NCBI RefSeq assembly: GCF_900112065.1
Contig: NZ_FOKE01000020.1
Coordinates: 1 to 64,000, forward strand
From: Cohnella sp. OV330
GTDB taxonomy: Bacteria > Bacillota > Bacilli > Paenibacillales > Paenibacillaceae
Direction of reading: 5' to 3'
Length of the DNA: 64,000 nt
In this document: positions 1-8,004 of the stretch, piece after piece
Position numbering within the stretch: the first letter of the stretch is position 1
How the letters are laid out: each line of letters opens with the position of its first letter
The notes under the pieces: model-generated
What the model was told of the DNA's origin: nothing
The model's input: only the letters and a program-made list of their open reading frames with translations
The model's database searches: none
Made by a program: the position numbers and the translations under genes

Positions 1-75
1 TTTGCAACTAGAATACAAAGTGGACACCTCTTAAGCTCATGAGATAATAAACAAAAATCACGTGAGGTGTCCTAC

Positions 76-372
76 ATGGGCGAGATGCGGAAACATTACA
101 GCGAAGCGTTCATCGAACAAACGGTAAAGTTCATTCAGGAACAGACGAAGTCGATTCCCCAGATCGCAGAGGAACTTGACATCCCCGCCGGCACGCTGAG
201 GAAGTGGATGACCAAGCATCGTAAGTTTGAAAATGAGCCCCTCATGGATCGGGAAACGATTCGTCAGAAGGAAAAACAGATTGCTTCTCAAGAGCGTGAG
301 ATCGAAGATCTCAAGGAAGAGATCGCCATCTTAAAAAAAGCCATGCACATCTTCAGCAAAGAAAGGAACTAA
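76..372 (+). CDS. IS3-family transposase OrfA
   Basis: A 98-residue protein with an N-terminal helix-turn-helix of the HTH_Tnp_1 type (residues about 5-50, including IPQIAEELDIPAGTLRKW). It is followed by a leucine-zipper-like coiled coil (about 60-92) that ends in the EIAILKKA motif typical of IS3 OrfA. OrfA binds the element ends and multimerises. The start is ATG 76 with GAGGTG just upstream; an in-frame GTG at 67 overlaps that site and is less likely. The tail contains seven A's at 333-339, where a -1 slip would join it to OrfB. Confidence 0.85.
   Translation: MGEMRKHYSEAFIEQTVKFIQEQTKSIPQIAEELDIPAGTLRKWMTKHRKFENEPLMDRETIRQKEKQIASQEREIEDLKEEIAILKKAMHIFSKERN
333..339 (+). other. Putative -1 programmed frameshift site (A7) of the IS3 element
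   Basis: Seven A's (codons tta aaa aaa gcc in orfA) lie at the ILKKA motif, where IS3-family elements normally slip by -1. After a -1 slip the frame from 339 is open through 420 into orfB with no stop, giving a fused OrfAB transposase. The position is seen in the sequence; the slip itself is inferred from the family. Confidence 0.6.
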
Positions 373-419
373 GGTTCCAGTTTGTCGAAGATCACCGCTC
401 CGAGTTTCGACTGGAGAAG

Positions 420-1250
420 ATGTGCGCCGTACTGAATGTCTCTCGGAGCGGTTTTTACAAATGGATGAATGAAAAACTCAAGGAGACGAACTACCAAAAA
501 CGCCGGAGAGCGCTTCTGCTGCGTATCACTTGGATTTTTACCGACTCCTATTGCCGTTATGGCAGCCCTAAAATCACGAGGATCTTGCGCAACGAAGGCT
601 GGATCGTCTCCGAGCGTCTGGTGGGACAGATCATGAGTGAGCATGGCCTCAGATCCTGCGTATCCAGGAAGTTTCGTGTAAACACGACGGACTCCAACCA
701 TGACCTGGCGATTGCGCCTAACGTGCTGAATCAGCAGTTTAAGACGACATTACCGAATGAAGTATGGATGGCCGACATCACCTACATCCCTTGCCGGGAA
801 GGCCGTCTGTATCTGGCCAGCATCATGGACCTGTACACCCGCCGCATCGTCGGCTGGAAGCTCTCAGACCGCATGACGACGGACCTGGTGCTGGCTGCAC
901 TCGAACAGGCTCACGCGTCCGAGCAACCTTCCGAGAGCGTACTGCATCATTCGGACCGAGGCTCTCAGTATGCTTCCGATGCGTATCGAGGTCGTCTAGA
1001 ACAACTTGGCATGCAAGCGAGCATGAGCCGCAAGGGAAATTGTTACGATAATGCCTGCATTGAATCCTTCCACAGCGTGCTGAAAAAGGAGTTTATTTAC
1101 TGTACGAAATTCAGGACCAAGGCGCAGGCGCAGCAAGCGATGTTTGAGTACATTGAGCTCTTCTACAACCGTAAAAGAATTCATGGCTCTTTGGATTACC
1201 TATCTCCAGAACAATTCAGAACCCAGTTTTATAACAAGAAGGACAAGTGA
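420..1250 (+). CDS. IS3-family transposase OrfB (DDE integrase domain)
   Basis: 276 residues from ATG 420. It has an HTH_21 segment (about 40-95) followed by an rve-type integrase core: first Asp in WMADITYIP, second in HHSDRGSQY, and Glu in NACIESFHSVLKKE, so the DDE triad is complete. The C-terminal FYNRKRIHGSLDYLSPEQF motif is the usual IS3 signature. The frame is open upstream to 339, so the native product is probably OrfAB made by -1 frameshifting, and residues such as VEDHRSEFRLEK before the ATG belong to it. OrfB supplies the strand-transfer chemistry. No disruption is seen. Confidence 0.9.
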   Translation: MCAVLNVSRSGFYKWMNEKLKETNYQKRRRALLLRITWIFTDSYCRYGSPKITRILRNEGWIVSERLVGQIMSEHGLRSCVSRKFRVNTTDSNHDLAIAPNVLNQQFKTTLPNEVWMADITYIPCREGRLYLASIMDLYTRRIVGWKLSDRMTTDLVLAALEQAHASEQPSESVLHHSDRGSQYASDAYRGRLEQLGMQASMSRKGNCYDNACIESFHSVLKKEFIYCTKFRTKAQAQQAMFEYIELFYNRKRIHGSLDYLSPEQFRTQFYNKKDK

Positions 1251-1285
1251 GCTTAGAGAGCGTCTACTTTATTGACAGAGGTCCA

Positions 1286-1540
1286 ATTCTGCTGCTTCAG
1301 CACCGCCTCGGCCCCACTATCACGCTGTAACCGTGCATCTTGCGGTTACTGCTTTTCTGCCTCGCTCCAGCCGCTTTTTTTCGCCCGCGCTTTCCCCGCA
1401 GGCGGACGCTTCATCACCTCAATTCACAATAAACCGCGCGCGGACGTGCGAGAACGCGATAATGCAAGAGCCGCTTGCTTGTAACCGCTCTCTTGGCGCG
1501 CTAACCGGCCGCCGCGCTGTTTCATCTCCTTCCGCGGCAG
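1286..1540. other. Non-coding gap between the IS element and the kimA promoter
   Basis: No convincing gene. The two short open frames here lack ribosome binding sites and recognisable composition. The only structure noticed is a 7-bp hairpin at 1327-1349 (GTAACCG/CGGTTAC) followed by CTTTT, which may be a weak terminator. Confidence 0.4.
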
Positions 1541-1570
1541 TTTACATGAAGATGGAACGTGACGTATGAT
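1541..1570 (+). promoter_or_regulatory. Sigma-A promoter of the kimA riboswitch transcript
   Basis: TTTACA (1541-1546), an 18-bp spacer, then TATGAT (1565-1570). It sits about 20 bp before the aptamer, so the transcript would begin near 1577 and include the whole riboswitch. Confidence 0.7.
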
Positions 1571-1589
1571 TCATTTCGTGATTCAACAT

Positions 1590-1745
1590 CCTAATCGCTG
1601 AATCCCGCGAGAGCGGGAACGGGGGAACCAACCGGGTGCCGCGCATGCGCGCCCAGGGGTGAATCGCTTGGCCATGCCAGGCGTAGGGCTGCTTGCCGAG
1701 CCCGAATCCGACAGCTAACCTCGCAAGCGTCCGGAAGAGGAACCT
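1590..1745 (+). promoter_or_regulatory. Cyclic di-AMP riboswitch (ydaO/yuaA type)
   Basis: The conserved blocks of the ydaO-yuaA aptamer are present in order: AATCGCTGAATC at 1593, GAACGGGGGAACC near 1617, GGGGTGAATC near 1656, CGTAGGGCTGC near 1681 and CCGAATCCGACAGCTAACC near 1702. A terminator hairpin follows at 1769-1801, and the next gene is a KimA potassium importer, the classic target of this class. By family knowledge, c-di-AMP binding favours termination and shuts off potassium uptake when intracellular K+ is high. Confidence 0.95.
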
Positions 1746-1768
1746 GCGCCGCTATTCGCCTAAGAATA

Positions 1769-1801
1769 AGCTGCGGGAGATCCTTTCCTGCGGCTTTTTT
1801 T
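1769..1801 (+). terminator. Riboswitch-controlled intrinsic terminator
   Basis: A 10-bp stem (AGCTGCGGGA 1769-1778 with TCCTGCGGCT 1786-1795, two G-U pairs) with a 7-nt loop and a T run to 1801. It lies between the c-di-AMP aptamer and kimA, as expected for an expression platform. Confidence 0.88.
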
Positions 1802-1843
1802 GATGCGCCTGTGCGGCGTCGGAACAGCAAAGGAGATAACCCC

Positions 1844-3661
1844 ATGGTCAGCAAAGTAAAACGATTACTGATCGGCAGGCCCATGAAGAGCGCGGAAATC
1901 GAAGGCGCCAAGCTCGGCAAGTTCAAAGCGCTCGCCGTACTGTCGTCGGACGCCCTGTCGTCGGTAGCGTACGGCACGGAACAGATCCTGCTCGTGCTCA
2001 TGGCGGCGGGATTCGCGGCCGTCTGGTATTCGGTGCCGATCTCGCTGGCGGTGCTCGGACTTTTGTTCATACTCATCCTGTCTTATCGCCAGACCATCTA
2101 CGCCTATCCGGCAGGCGGCGGCGCCTACATCGTGGCCAAGGACAATCTCGGCGTCTCGACGGGACTCCTGGCCGGCGGCTCGCTGCTGGTCGACTATATA
2201 TTGACCGTCGCGGTCAGCTCGTCCGCCGGGACGGACGCGATCACGTCGGCTTTCCCGTCGCTGCATGAGCATAGGGTCTTGATCGCGCTCATCATCATAC
2301 TGATCCTGACCGTCATGAATCTTCGAGGCGTGACCGAGTCGGCTTCCGTACTGGCCACGCCGATCTACCTGTTCGTCGTCGCGATTTTCGTGCTCATCGC
2401 CGCGGGCATCGTCAAGTACGCGACGGGCGGCGCGGACGCCCACGCGCCCGAGTTCGGCGCCGCCGTGTCCAACGTCAGCCTTTTCCTGTTGCTCAAAGCG
2501 TTCAGCTCAGGCTGCTCGGCGCTTACGGGCGTCGAGGCCGTATCCAACGCCATCCCCAACTTTAAAAAGCCGGCCGAGCGCAACGCCGCAGCCACGCTGA
2601 TCATGATGGGGACGATTCTGGGCGCGATGTTTATCGGCATCAGCTTGCTCGCTTACTGGTACGGCGTAGCGCCGGACGAAAAGCAGACGGTCGTCTCGCA
2701 AATCGCCGAATCGACCTTCGGTCGGGGCACGATTTATTACGTCATTCAGGCGCTGACCGCGCTGATCCTGGTTCTGGCGGCGAACACGGCGTACTCCGCG
2801 TTCCCGCTGCTGGCCTTCATGCTGGCTAAGGACAAATACATGCCGCACGCCTTCATGGTTCGCGGCGACCGGCTCGGTTACTCCAACGGCATCATTTTTC
2901 TTGGCGTATTTTCCGCGCTGCTCGTCATTCTTTTCCACGGCAATACGGAGAATCTGATCCCGCTGTACGCGGTCGGCGTCTTCATCCCGTTCACGCTGTC
3001 GCAGCTCGGCATGATGGTGCGCTGGATCCGGCTGCGCCCGCAGGGCTGGGCGATGCGTCTCGCGGTCAATACGATCGGCATGCTCACCACGCTGAGCATC
3101 ACGCTCATCTTCATTTTCACCAAGTTTACGCACGTATGGATGGTATTCGTTTTCCTGCCGATCGTTATGTGGACCTTCTTCGCCATCGCGCGCCACTATC
3201 GGAATACGGCCGACGAGCTCCGCATCGATCCGACGAAGGAAAAGCCGTGCATCAAGGGTAGCACGATCGTCGTGCCGGTCGCGGGCGTCACCCGCGTCGT
3301 CATGAACTCGCTCAGCTACGCCAAGTCGCTGACCGACAACGTCGTCGCCGTCTACGTCGGCTTCGACGACGAGGAGATCGAGCGCATGGAGAAAAGATGG
3401 GCCGATTGGGATCCCGGCGTCCGGCTCATCACGCTGAGATCGAGCTATCGCAGCATCATCCGGCCGATCATGAAGTTCATCGATACGATCGAGTGGAAAA
3501 CCGCCGAGACCGACCATATCACCGTCCTCATCCCGCAGTTCATCGCCAAGCACTGGTGGCAGCATATTTTGCACAACCAGTCGAGCCTGCTGCTCCGCGC
3601 TTATCTTTACAATCAGAAGGACGTCATCATCGCGACCGTGCCTTACCATTTGCGGCGTTAA
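1844..3661 (+). CDS. kimA: KimA-type high-affinity potassium importer (APC superfamily)
   Basis: 605 residues, close to Bacillus subtilis KimA (about 607). The N-terminal part (about 30-450) is a 12-helix APC permease core with KFKALAVLSSDALSSVAYGTEQ near the start and an AYPAGGGAYIVAKDNLG motif on helix 3. The last 150 residues are a soluble cytoplasmic domain with VPVAGVTRVVMNSLSYAKS, the part that binds c-di-AMP in KimA. It acts as a proton-coupled K+ importer in the membrane. The start is ATG 1844, behind AAAGGAG; an in-frame GTG at 1811 lies too close to the terminator and lacks a site. The gene is monocistronic, with a riboswitch before it and a terminator after it, so c-di-AMP probably controls both synthesis and activity. 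Confidence 0.93.
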   Translation: MVSKVKRLLIGRPMKSAEIEGAKLGKFKALAVLSSDALSSVAYGTEQILLVLMAAGFAAVWYSVPISLAVLGLLFILILSYRQTIYAYPAGGGAYIVAKDNLGVSTGLLAGGSLLVDYILTVAVSSSAGTDAITSAFPSLHEHRVLIALIIILILTVMNLRGVTESASVLATPIYLFVVAIFVLIAAGIVKYATGGADAHAPEFGAAVSNVSLFLLLKAFSSGCSALTGVEAVSNAIPNFKKPAERNAAATLIMMGTILGAMFIGISLLAYWYGVAPDEKQTVVSQIAESTFGRGTIYYVIQALTALILVLAANTAYSAFPLLAFMLAKDKYMPHAFMVRGDRLGYSNGIIFLGVFSALLVILFHGNTENLIPLYAVGVFIPFTLSQLGMMVRWIRLRPQGWAMRLAVNTIGMLTTLSITLIFIFTKFTHVWMVFVFLPIVMWTFFAIARHYRNTADELRIDPTKEKPCIKGSTIVVPVAGVTRVVMNSLSYAKSLTDNVVAVYVGFDDEEIERMEKRWADWDPGVRLITLRSSYRSIIRPIMKFIDTIEWKTAETDHITVLIPQFIAKHWWQHILHNQSSLLLRAYLYNQKDVIIATVPYHLRR

Positions 3662-3686
3662 CGTTCATGCTGAGCTTTACGATCGT

Positions 3687-3718
3687 CTCGTCCGCGATTC
3701 GCGGGCGAGGCTTTTTTT
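3687..3718 (+). terminator. Terminator of kimA
   Basis: CTCGTCCGCG (3687-3696) pairs with CGCGGGCGAG (3700-3709) around an ATT loop, followed by seven T's. Confidence 0.92.
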
Positions 3719-3915
3719 GTATCGTAATTCCGCACACACATCCCATAGGAATGTACATCGTCGGCCGGTTTGTAAGCGCTTATAATTTGAAAGGAAGCAT
3801 CATCCATATCCGGGAGGAGGAGGTTCGCAGAGCCGTTGACTTTAACAGGGTCACTGATCAGCCGCTTAAGTCGGAAGGGACCGGAAAATCGAGTTATCCA
3901 TCTAAAAGGAGGCAG

Positions 3916-6900
3916 ATGAGGTTTATGCAACTGCATACGGGGAAACGGAAGCCGTGGACGGCTTCTTTGCTGGCGCTCGCGCTGATGGCCGGACTGCTCG
4001 CCAACCTGGCCGGACTGCCGGCGTCCAAAGTTTATGCGGACGGTCCGAATCTGGCGGGTAACAAACCTGTGACCGCAAGCTCGTACGCGGACGTGTACCA
4101 AGCGGGCAATGCCGTGGACGGCAACGCCGGCACCTACTGGGAGAGCGCGAACAACGCATGGCCGCAGTGGATCCGAGTCGACCTGGGCGCAGCTTCGGCG
4201 GTAAATCAGGTCGTGCTGAAGCTGCCGTCAGGATGGGGAACGCGCTCCCAGACGCTGTCCGTGCAGGGCAGCCTGAACGATTCGAACTACAGCACGCTCG
4301 CGGCTTCCGCGTCTTATTCGTTTAACCCGGCGACCGGCAACGCGGTGACGATCAGCTTCGCCGCCGCCAGCGCGCGCTACGTCAAGGTCAACTTCACGGC
4401 CAACAGCGCTTGGCCGGCCGGTCAGGTGTCCGAACTCGAGGTGTACGGAACCGTCGCGCCGCCGGCCAACAACGTCTACGAGGCCGAGGCCGCGGCGTTG
4501 TCCGGCGGGGCAAAGGTGAACACGGACCACGCCGGTTATACGGGGACGGGATTCGTGGACGGCTATTGGACGCAAGGGGCGCAGACGCAGTTTACCGTCA
4601 ATGCTGCAGCCGCCGGCAACTACGCGGTCGCGCTGAAGTACGGCAACGCGAACGGCGCGGCCAGAACGCTGAGCGTCTATGTGAACGGCACCAAGGTCAA
4701 ACAGACGACGCTCGCCAATCTCGCCAACTGGGATGCATGGGGAACGCAATCCGAGACGTTCGCGCTGAACGCGGGCAGCAACACGATTGCCTATAAATAC
4801 GACGCGACCGATTCCGGCAACGTTAACTTGGACCAAATCGCCCTGACCGCAGTGTCCGCGACGCCGACGCCGACGGCAACGCCGACCGCGACGCCGACGG
4901 CAACGCCAACGGCAACGCCGACAGCAACGCCGACAGCAACGCCGACAGCGACGCCAACGGCAACGCCGACCGCAACACCAACGGCTACGCCAACCGCTAC
5001 GCCGACCTCTACGCCTCCGCCGTCCGGCTCCAACTTGGCGCAGGGCAAGCCGATCACTGCTTCTTCCGTCAACTGGACTTATGTTGCTACCAACGCCAAC
5101 GATGGCAATACGGCTACCTACTGGGAAAGCAATGCGAACAGCTACCCCGCCACGCTGACCGTCTCGCTCGGCTCGAATGCCAGCATCTCCGCCATCGTGC
5201 TGAAGCTCAATCCGGACAACGCCTGGGCGACGCGCACGCAGACGATCCAGGTGCTGGGCCGCGATCAGAACGCGACTGCATTCAACAACCTGGTCTCGTC
5301 CGCGCAGTACGCGTTTAACCCGGCGACCGGCAATACGGTCACCATCCCCGTGAGCGCTACGGCCAGCGGCGTGCAGCTGAAGTTCACGGCGAACACGGGC
5401 GCGACGGGCGGCCAGGTGGCAGAGTTCCAGGTCATCGGCGTACCCGCGCCGAATCCGGATCTGACCGTGACGGGCTTGTCCTGGACGCCGTCCGCGCCGG
5501 TCGAGACGGACAGCGTCAACCTGACGGCGACCGTCAAAAACGCCGGCACGCTGGCATCCGCAGCGACGACCGTCAACTTCTATTTGGGCACGACCAAAGC
5601 TGGCACGGCGAACGTGGGCGCGCTCGCGGCCGGCGCCCAGGCTAACATCACCGCCAGCATCGGCGCCAAGGACGCAGGCAGTTATGCCGTCTCTGCCAAG
5701 ATCGACGAAGACAACGCCGTCATCGAGCAGAACGAAAACAACAACAGCTACGCTGCCGCTTCCAACCTGACGATCAGCCCGGTTCAGAGCTCGGACCTGG
5801 TCGCAACGTCGGTCAGCTGGAGCCCGAGCAATCCGGCTGCGGGCAATACGACGAATTTTTCCGTCATCCTGAAAAATCAAGGCACGATCGCTTCGGCCGC
5901 CGGCGCGCACGCCGTCACGCTGACGCTGACGGACGCCACGACCAATGCGGTGCTTAAGACGCTAACCGCCAGCTACACCGGCACGCTCGCCGCAGGCGCA
6001 TCCAGCCCGTCGATCGCGCTCGGCAGTTGGACCGCATCGAACGGCAAGTACAACGTCAAGGTCCAGATCGCCGCCGACGGCAACGAATTGTCCGTCAAGC
6101 AAGCGAACAACGTCTCCACGCAGCCGCTGTTCGTCGGACGCGGCGCGAACATGCCGTTCGACATGTACGAGGCCGAGGACGGCACGATCGGCGGCGGCGC
6201 GGCCGTCGTCGGGCCGAACCGCAACATCGGCGATCTCGCCGGCGAAGCGTCCGGCCGCAAGGCGGTCACGCTGAACGCCACCGGCAGCTACGTGCAGTTC
6301 ACGACCAAGGCGAGCACCAACACGCTAGTCGCCCGCTTCTCCATCCCGGACGCGCCGGGCGGCGACGGCATCGACGCGACGCTGAACGTCTACGTCAACG
6401 GCACGTTCGCCAAGGCCATCGACCTGACGTCCAGGTATGCCTGGCTGTACGGCTCCGAAACCGCGCCGGGCAACAGCCCGGGCTCCGGCTCGCCGCGTCA
6501 CATTTATGACGAAGCGAATCTTATGTTCGACACGACGATCCCGGCGGGCAGCACGATCCGCCTGCAGAAGGACGCGGCCAACGCGACGAACTACGCCATC
6601 GACTTCGTCAGCCTCGAGCAGGCGTCGCCGATCGCGAATCCCGACCCGGCCAAGTACGTCGTGCCGACGGGCTTCACGCACCAGGACGTGCAAAACGCGC
6701 TCGACAAAGTGCGGATGGACACGACCGGGACCTACGTGGGCGTCTACCTGCCGGCGGGCACGTACACGACGTCGAACAAGTTCCAGGTGTACGGCAAACC
6801 GATCAAGGTGATCGGCGCCGGTCCATGGTACACGCGCTTCGTCGCGCCGTCGAACCAGGCCAACACCGACATCGGCTTCTCGGCGACGTCCACGGCGAAC

Positions 6901-7821
6901 GGCTCCACCTTTGCCAACTTCGCCTACTTCGGCAACTACACGTCCCGGATCGACGGACCGGGCAAAGTGTTCGACTTTTCCAACGTCGCCAACATGACGA
7001 TCGACAACATCTGGACCGAACACATGGTGTGCATGTATTGGGGCGCCAACACGGACTACGTGACGATCAAAAACTCGCGCATCCGTAATACGTTCGCCGA
7101 CGGCATCAACATGACGAACGGCAGCACGAACAACCTGATCTCCAACAACGAAGCGCGCGCGACCGGCGACGACAGCTTCGCGCTGTTCTCGGCGATCGAC
7201 GCGGGCGGAGCAGACGAGAAGGACAACATTTTCGAAAACCTGACGTCCATCCTCACCTGGCGCGCGGCTGGCCTGGCGGTATACGGCGGGTACGCCAACA
7301 CGTTCCGCAACATTTACATCGCGGATACGCTCTGCTACTCGGGTATTACGATCAGCTCGCTCGATTTCGGCTACCCGATGAACGGCTTCGGCGCAAGCCC
7401 TACCACGAATCTGCAAAATATCTCGATCGTGCGTGCGGGCGGCCACTTCTGGGGGCAGCAGACGTTCCCGGCGATCTGGGTGTTCTCGGCGTCCAAGGTG
7501 TTCCAGGGCATTCGCGTGAGCGACGTCGATATCGTCGATCCGACGTATCACGGCATCATGTTCCAGACGAAGTACAACGGCACGCAACCGGAAAATCCGG
7601 TGACCGATACGATCTTCACCAACATCAGCATCTCCGGCGCACAGAAGAGCGGCGATGCGTTCGACGCGAAGAGCGGCGTCGGCATCTGGGCGAACGAAAT
7701 GCCGGAACCGGGCCAAGGTCCGGCGGTCGGCTCGGTTACGTTTAACAATCTGAAGTTCAACAACGTCGTGACGCCGATCAAGAATACGACCTCGACCTTT
7801 ACGATCAACGTCAATCCTTAA
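3916..7821 (+). CDS. Secreted modular alpha-1,3-glucanase (GH87, mycodextranase-like)
   Basis: About 1301 residues, exported by a signal peptide ending near VYADG (about residue 40). Domains in order: discoidin/F5-8C-like (about 44-180), CBM6/35-like (about 187-310), Thr-Pro-Ala linker (316-369), second discoidin domain (373-510), two CARDB domains (514-735), a carbohydrate-binding-like domain (750-905) and a C-terminal right-handed beta-helix (about 914-1301). This order is the one known for Bacillus/Paenibacillus GH87 mutanases. Three aspartates, D1062 in FADGIN and D1085/D1086 in TGDDSF, are spaced 23 and 24 residues apart, as in the catalytic triad of that family. It should cut alpha-1,3-glucan of fungal walls or biofilms. 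The start is ATG 3916 or ATG 3925; the AAAAGGAGG at 3905-3912 gives spacings of 3 and 12. The CARDB pair may be extra compared with characterised members. Confidence 0.85.
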   Translation: MRFMQLHTGKRKPWTASLLALALMAGLLANLAGLPASKVYADGPNLAGNKPVTASSYADVYQAGNAVDGNAGTYWESANNAWPQWIRVDLGAASAVNQVVLKLPSGWGTRSQTLSVQGSLNDSNYSTLAASASYSFNPATGNAVTISFAAASARYVKVNFTANSAWPAGQVSELEVYGTVAPPANNVYEAEAAALSGGAKVNTDHAGYTGTGFVDGYWTQGAQTQFTVNAAAAGNYAVALKYGNANGAARTLSVYVNGTKVKQTTLANLANWDAWGTQSETFALNAGSNTIAYKYDATDSGNVNLDQIALTAVSATPTPTATPTATPTATPTATPTATPTATPTATPTATPTATPTATPTATPTSTPPPSGSNLAQGKPITASSVNWTYVATNANDGNTATYWESNANSYPATLTVSLGSNASISAIVLKLNPDNAWATRTQTIQVLGRDQNATAFNNLVSSAQYAFNPATGNTVTIPVSATASGVQLKFTANTGATGGQVAEFQVIGVPAPNPDLTVTGLSWTPSAPVETDSVNLTATVKNAGTLASAATTVNFYLGTTKAGTANVGALAAGAQANITASIGAKDAGSYAVSAKIDEDNAVIEQNENNNSYAAASNLTISPVQSSDLVATSVSWSPSNPAAGNTTNFSVILKNQGTIASAAGAHAVTLTLTDATTNAVLKTLTASYTGTLAAGASSPSIALGSWTASNGKYNVKVQIAADGNELSVKQANNVSTQPLFVGRGANMPFDMYEAEDGTIGGGAAVVGPNRNIGDLAGEASGRKAVTLNATGSYVQFTTKASTNTLVARFSIPDAPGGDGIDATLNVYVNGTFAKAIDLTSRYAWLYGSETAPGNSPGSGSPRHIYDEANLMFDTTIPAGSTIRLQKDAANATNYAIDFVSLEQASPIANPDPAKYVVPTGFTHQDVQNALDKVRMDTTGTYVGVYLPAGTYTTSNKFQVYGKPIKVIGAGPWYTRFVAPSNQANTDIGFSATSTANGSTFANFAYFGNYTSRIDGPGKVFDFSNVANMTIDNIWTEHMVCMYWGANTDYVTIKNSRIRNTFADGINMTNGSTNNLISNNEARATGDDSFALFSAIDAGGADEKDNIFENLTSILTWRAAGLAVYGGYANTFRNIYIADTLCYSGITISSLDFGYPMNGFGASPTTNLQNISIVRAGGHFWGQQTFPAIWVFSASKVFQGIRVSDVDIVDPTYHGIMFQTKYNGTQPENPVTDTIFTNISISGAQKSGDAFDAKSGVGIWANEMPEPGQGPAVGSVTFNNLKFNNVVTPIKNTTSTFTINVNP
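4861..5019 (+). repeat. Thr-Ala-Thr-Pro minisatellite linker in the glucanase gene
   Basis: A run of 6- and 12-bp units (acg-ccg-acg-gca variants) encoding about 53 residues of TPTA repeats, which form a flexible linker between the first CBM pair and the second discoidin domain. Such repeats are prone to length change. Confidence 0.85.
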
Positions 7822-7836
7822 ATCAAGGCCGACCAA

Positions 7837-7869
7837 CAGTCCGTTCGCCCTCCGGCGGGCGGGCTGTTT
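7837..7869 (+). terminator. Terminator of the GH87 gene
   Basis: A 13-bp stem with three G-U pairs (7837-7849 with 7854-7866), loop CTCC, then only TTT. It is a strong hairpin with a weak T tract. Confidence 0.65.
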
Positions 7870-8004
7870 GCATGAGCGGCATTAAGGATTAACGGCGTAT
7901 TCCTTTAACCGAATTAACTTTCGATAATCGTATCGTCCTGCCGGCCTCCCTTAAAATAGCGGCAGAAGCCGGACTGCGCGCCGGCAAGCGAGGAGGAATT
8001 CAAG

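Larger units (their letters stand above)
21..1285 (+). mobile_element. IS3-family insertion sequence
   Basis: A two-ORF element (orfA 76-372, orfB from 420) bounded by imperfect inverted ends. The left end reads TGGACACCTCTT from 21, and the right end, read on the minus strand from 1285, starts TGGACCTCTGT, so the two match if one base is gapped. The total of about 1.27 kb is normal for IS3-family elements. The products are a helix-turn-helix/coiled-coil OrfA and a DDE OrfB. The flanking bases (AAG at 18-20, ATT at 1286-1288) do not form an obvious target duplication, so either the ends are a few bases off or the duplication has been lost. Both ORFs are intact, so the element may still be active. 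Confidence 0.85.

Noticed and set aside
1272..1569. Two short open frames after the IS element
   Set aside because: No ribosome sites and unusual composition; they overlap the promoter region of the kimA leader.
3397..3915. N-terminal extension of the glucanase ORF
   Set aside because: It overlaps kimA and a terminator; the signal peptide and AAAAGGAGG place the real start at 3916 or 3925.
4228..5910. Long minus-strand open frame opposite the glucanase
   Set aside because: Arg/Gly/Val-rich shadow produced by GC bias; similar long shadows oppose most large genes here and were left out.
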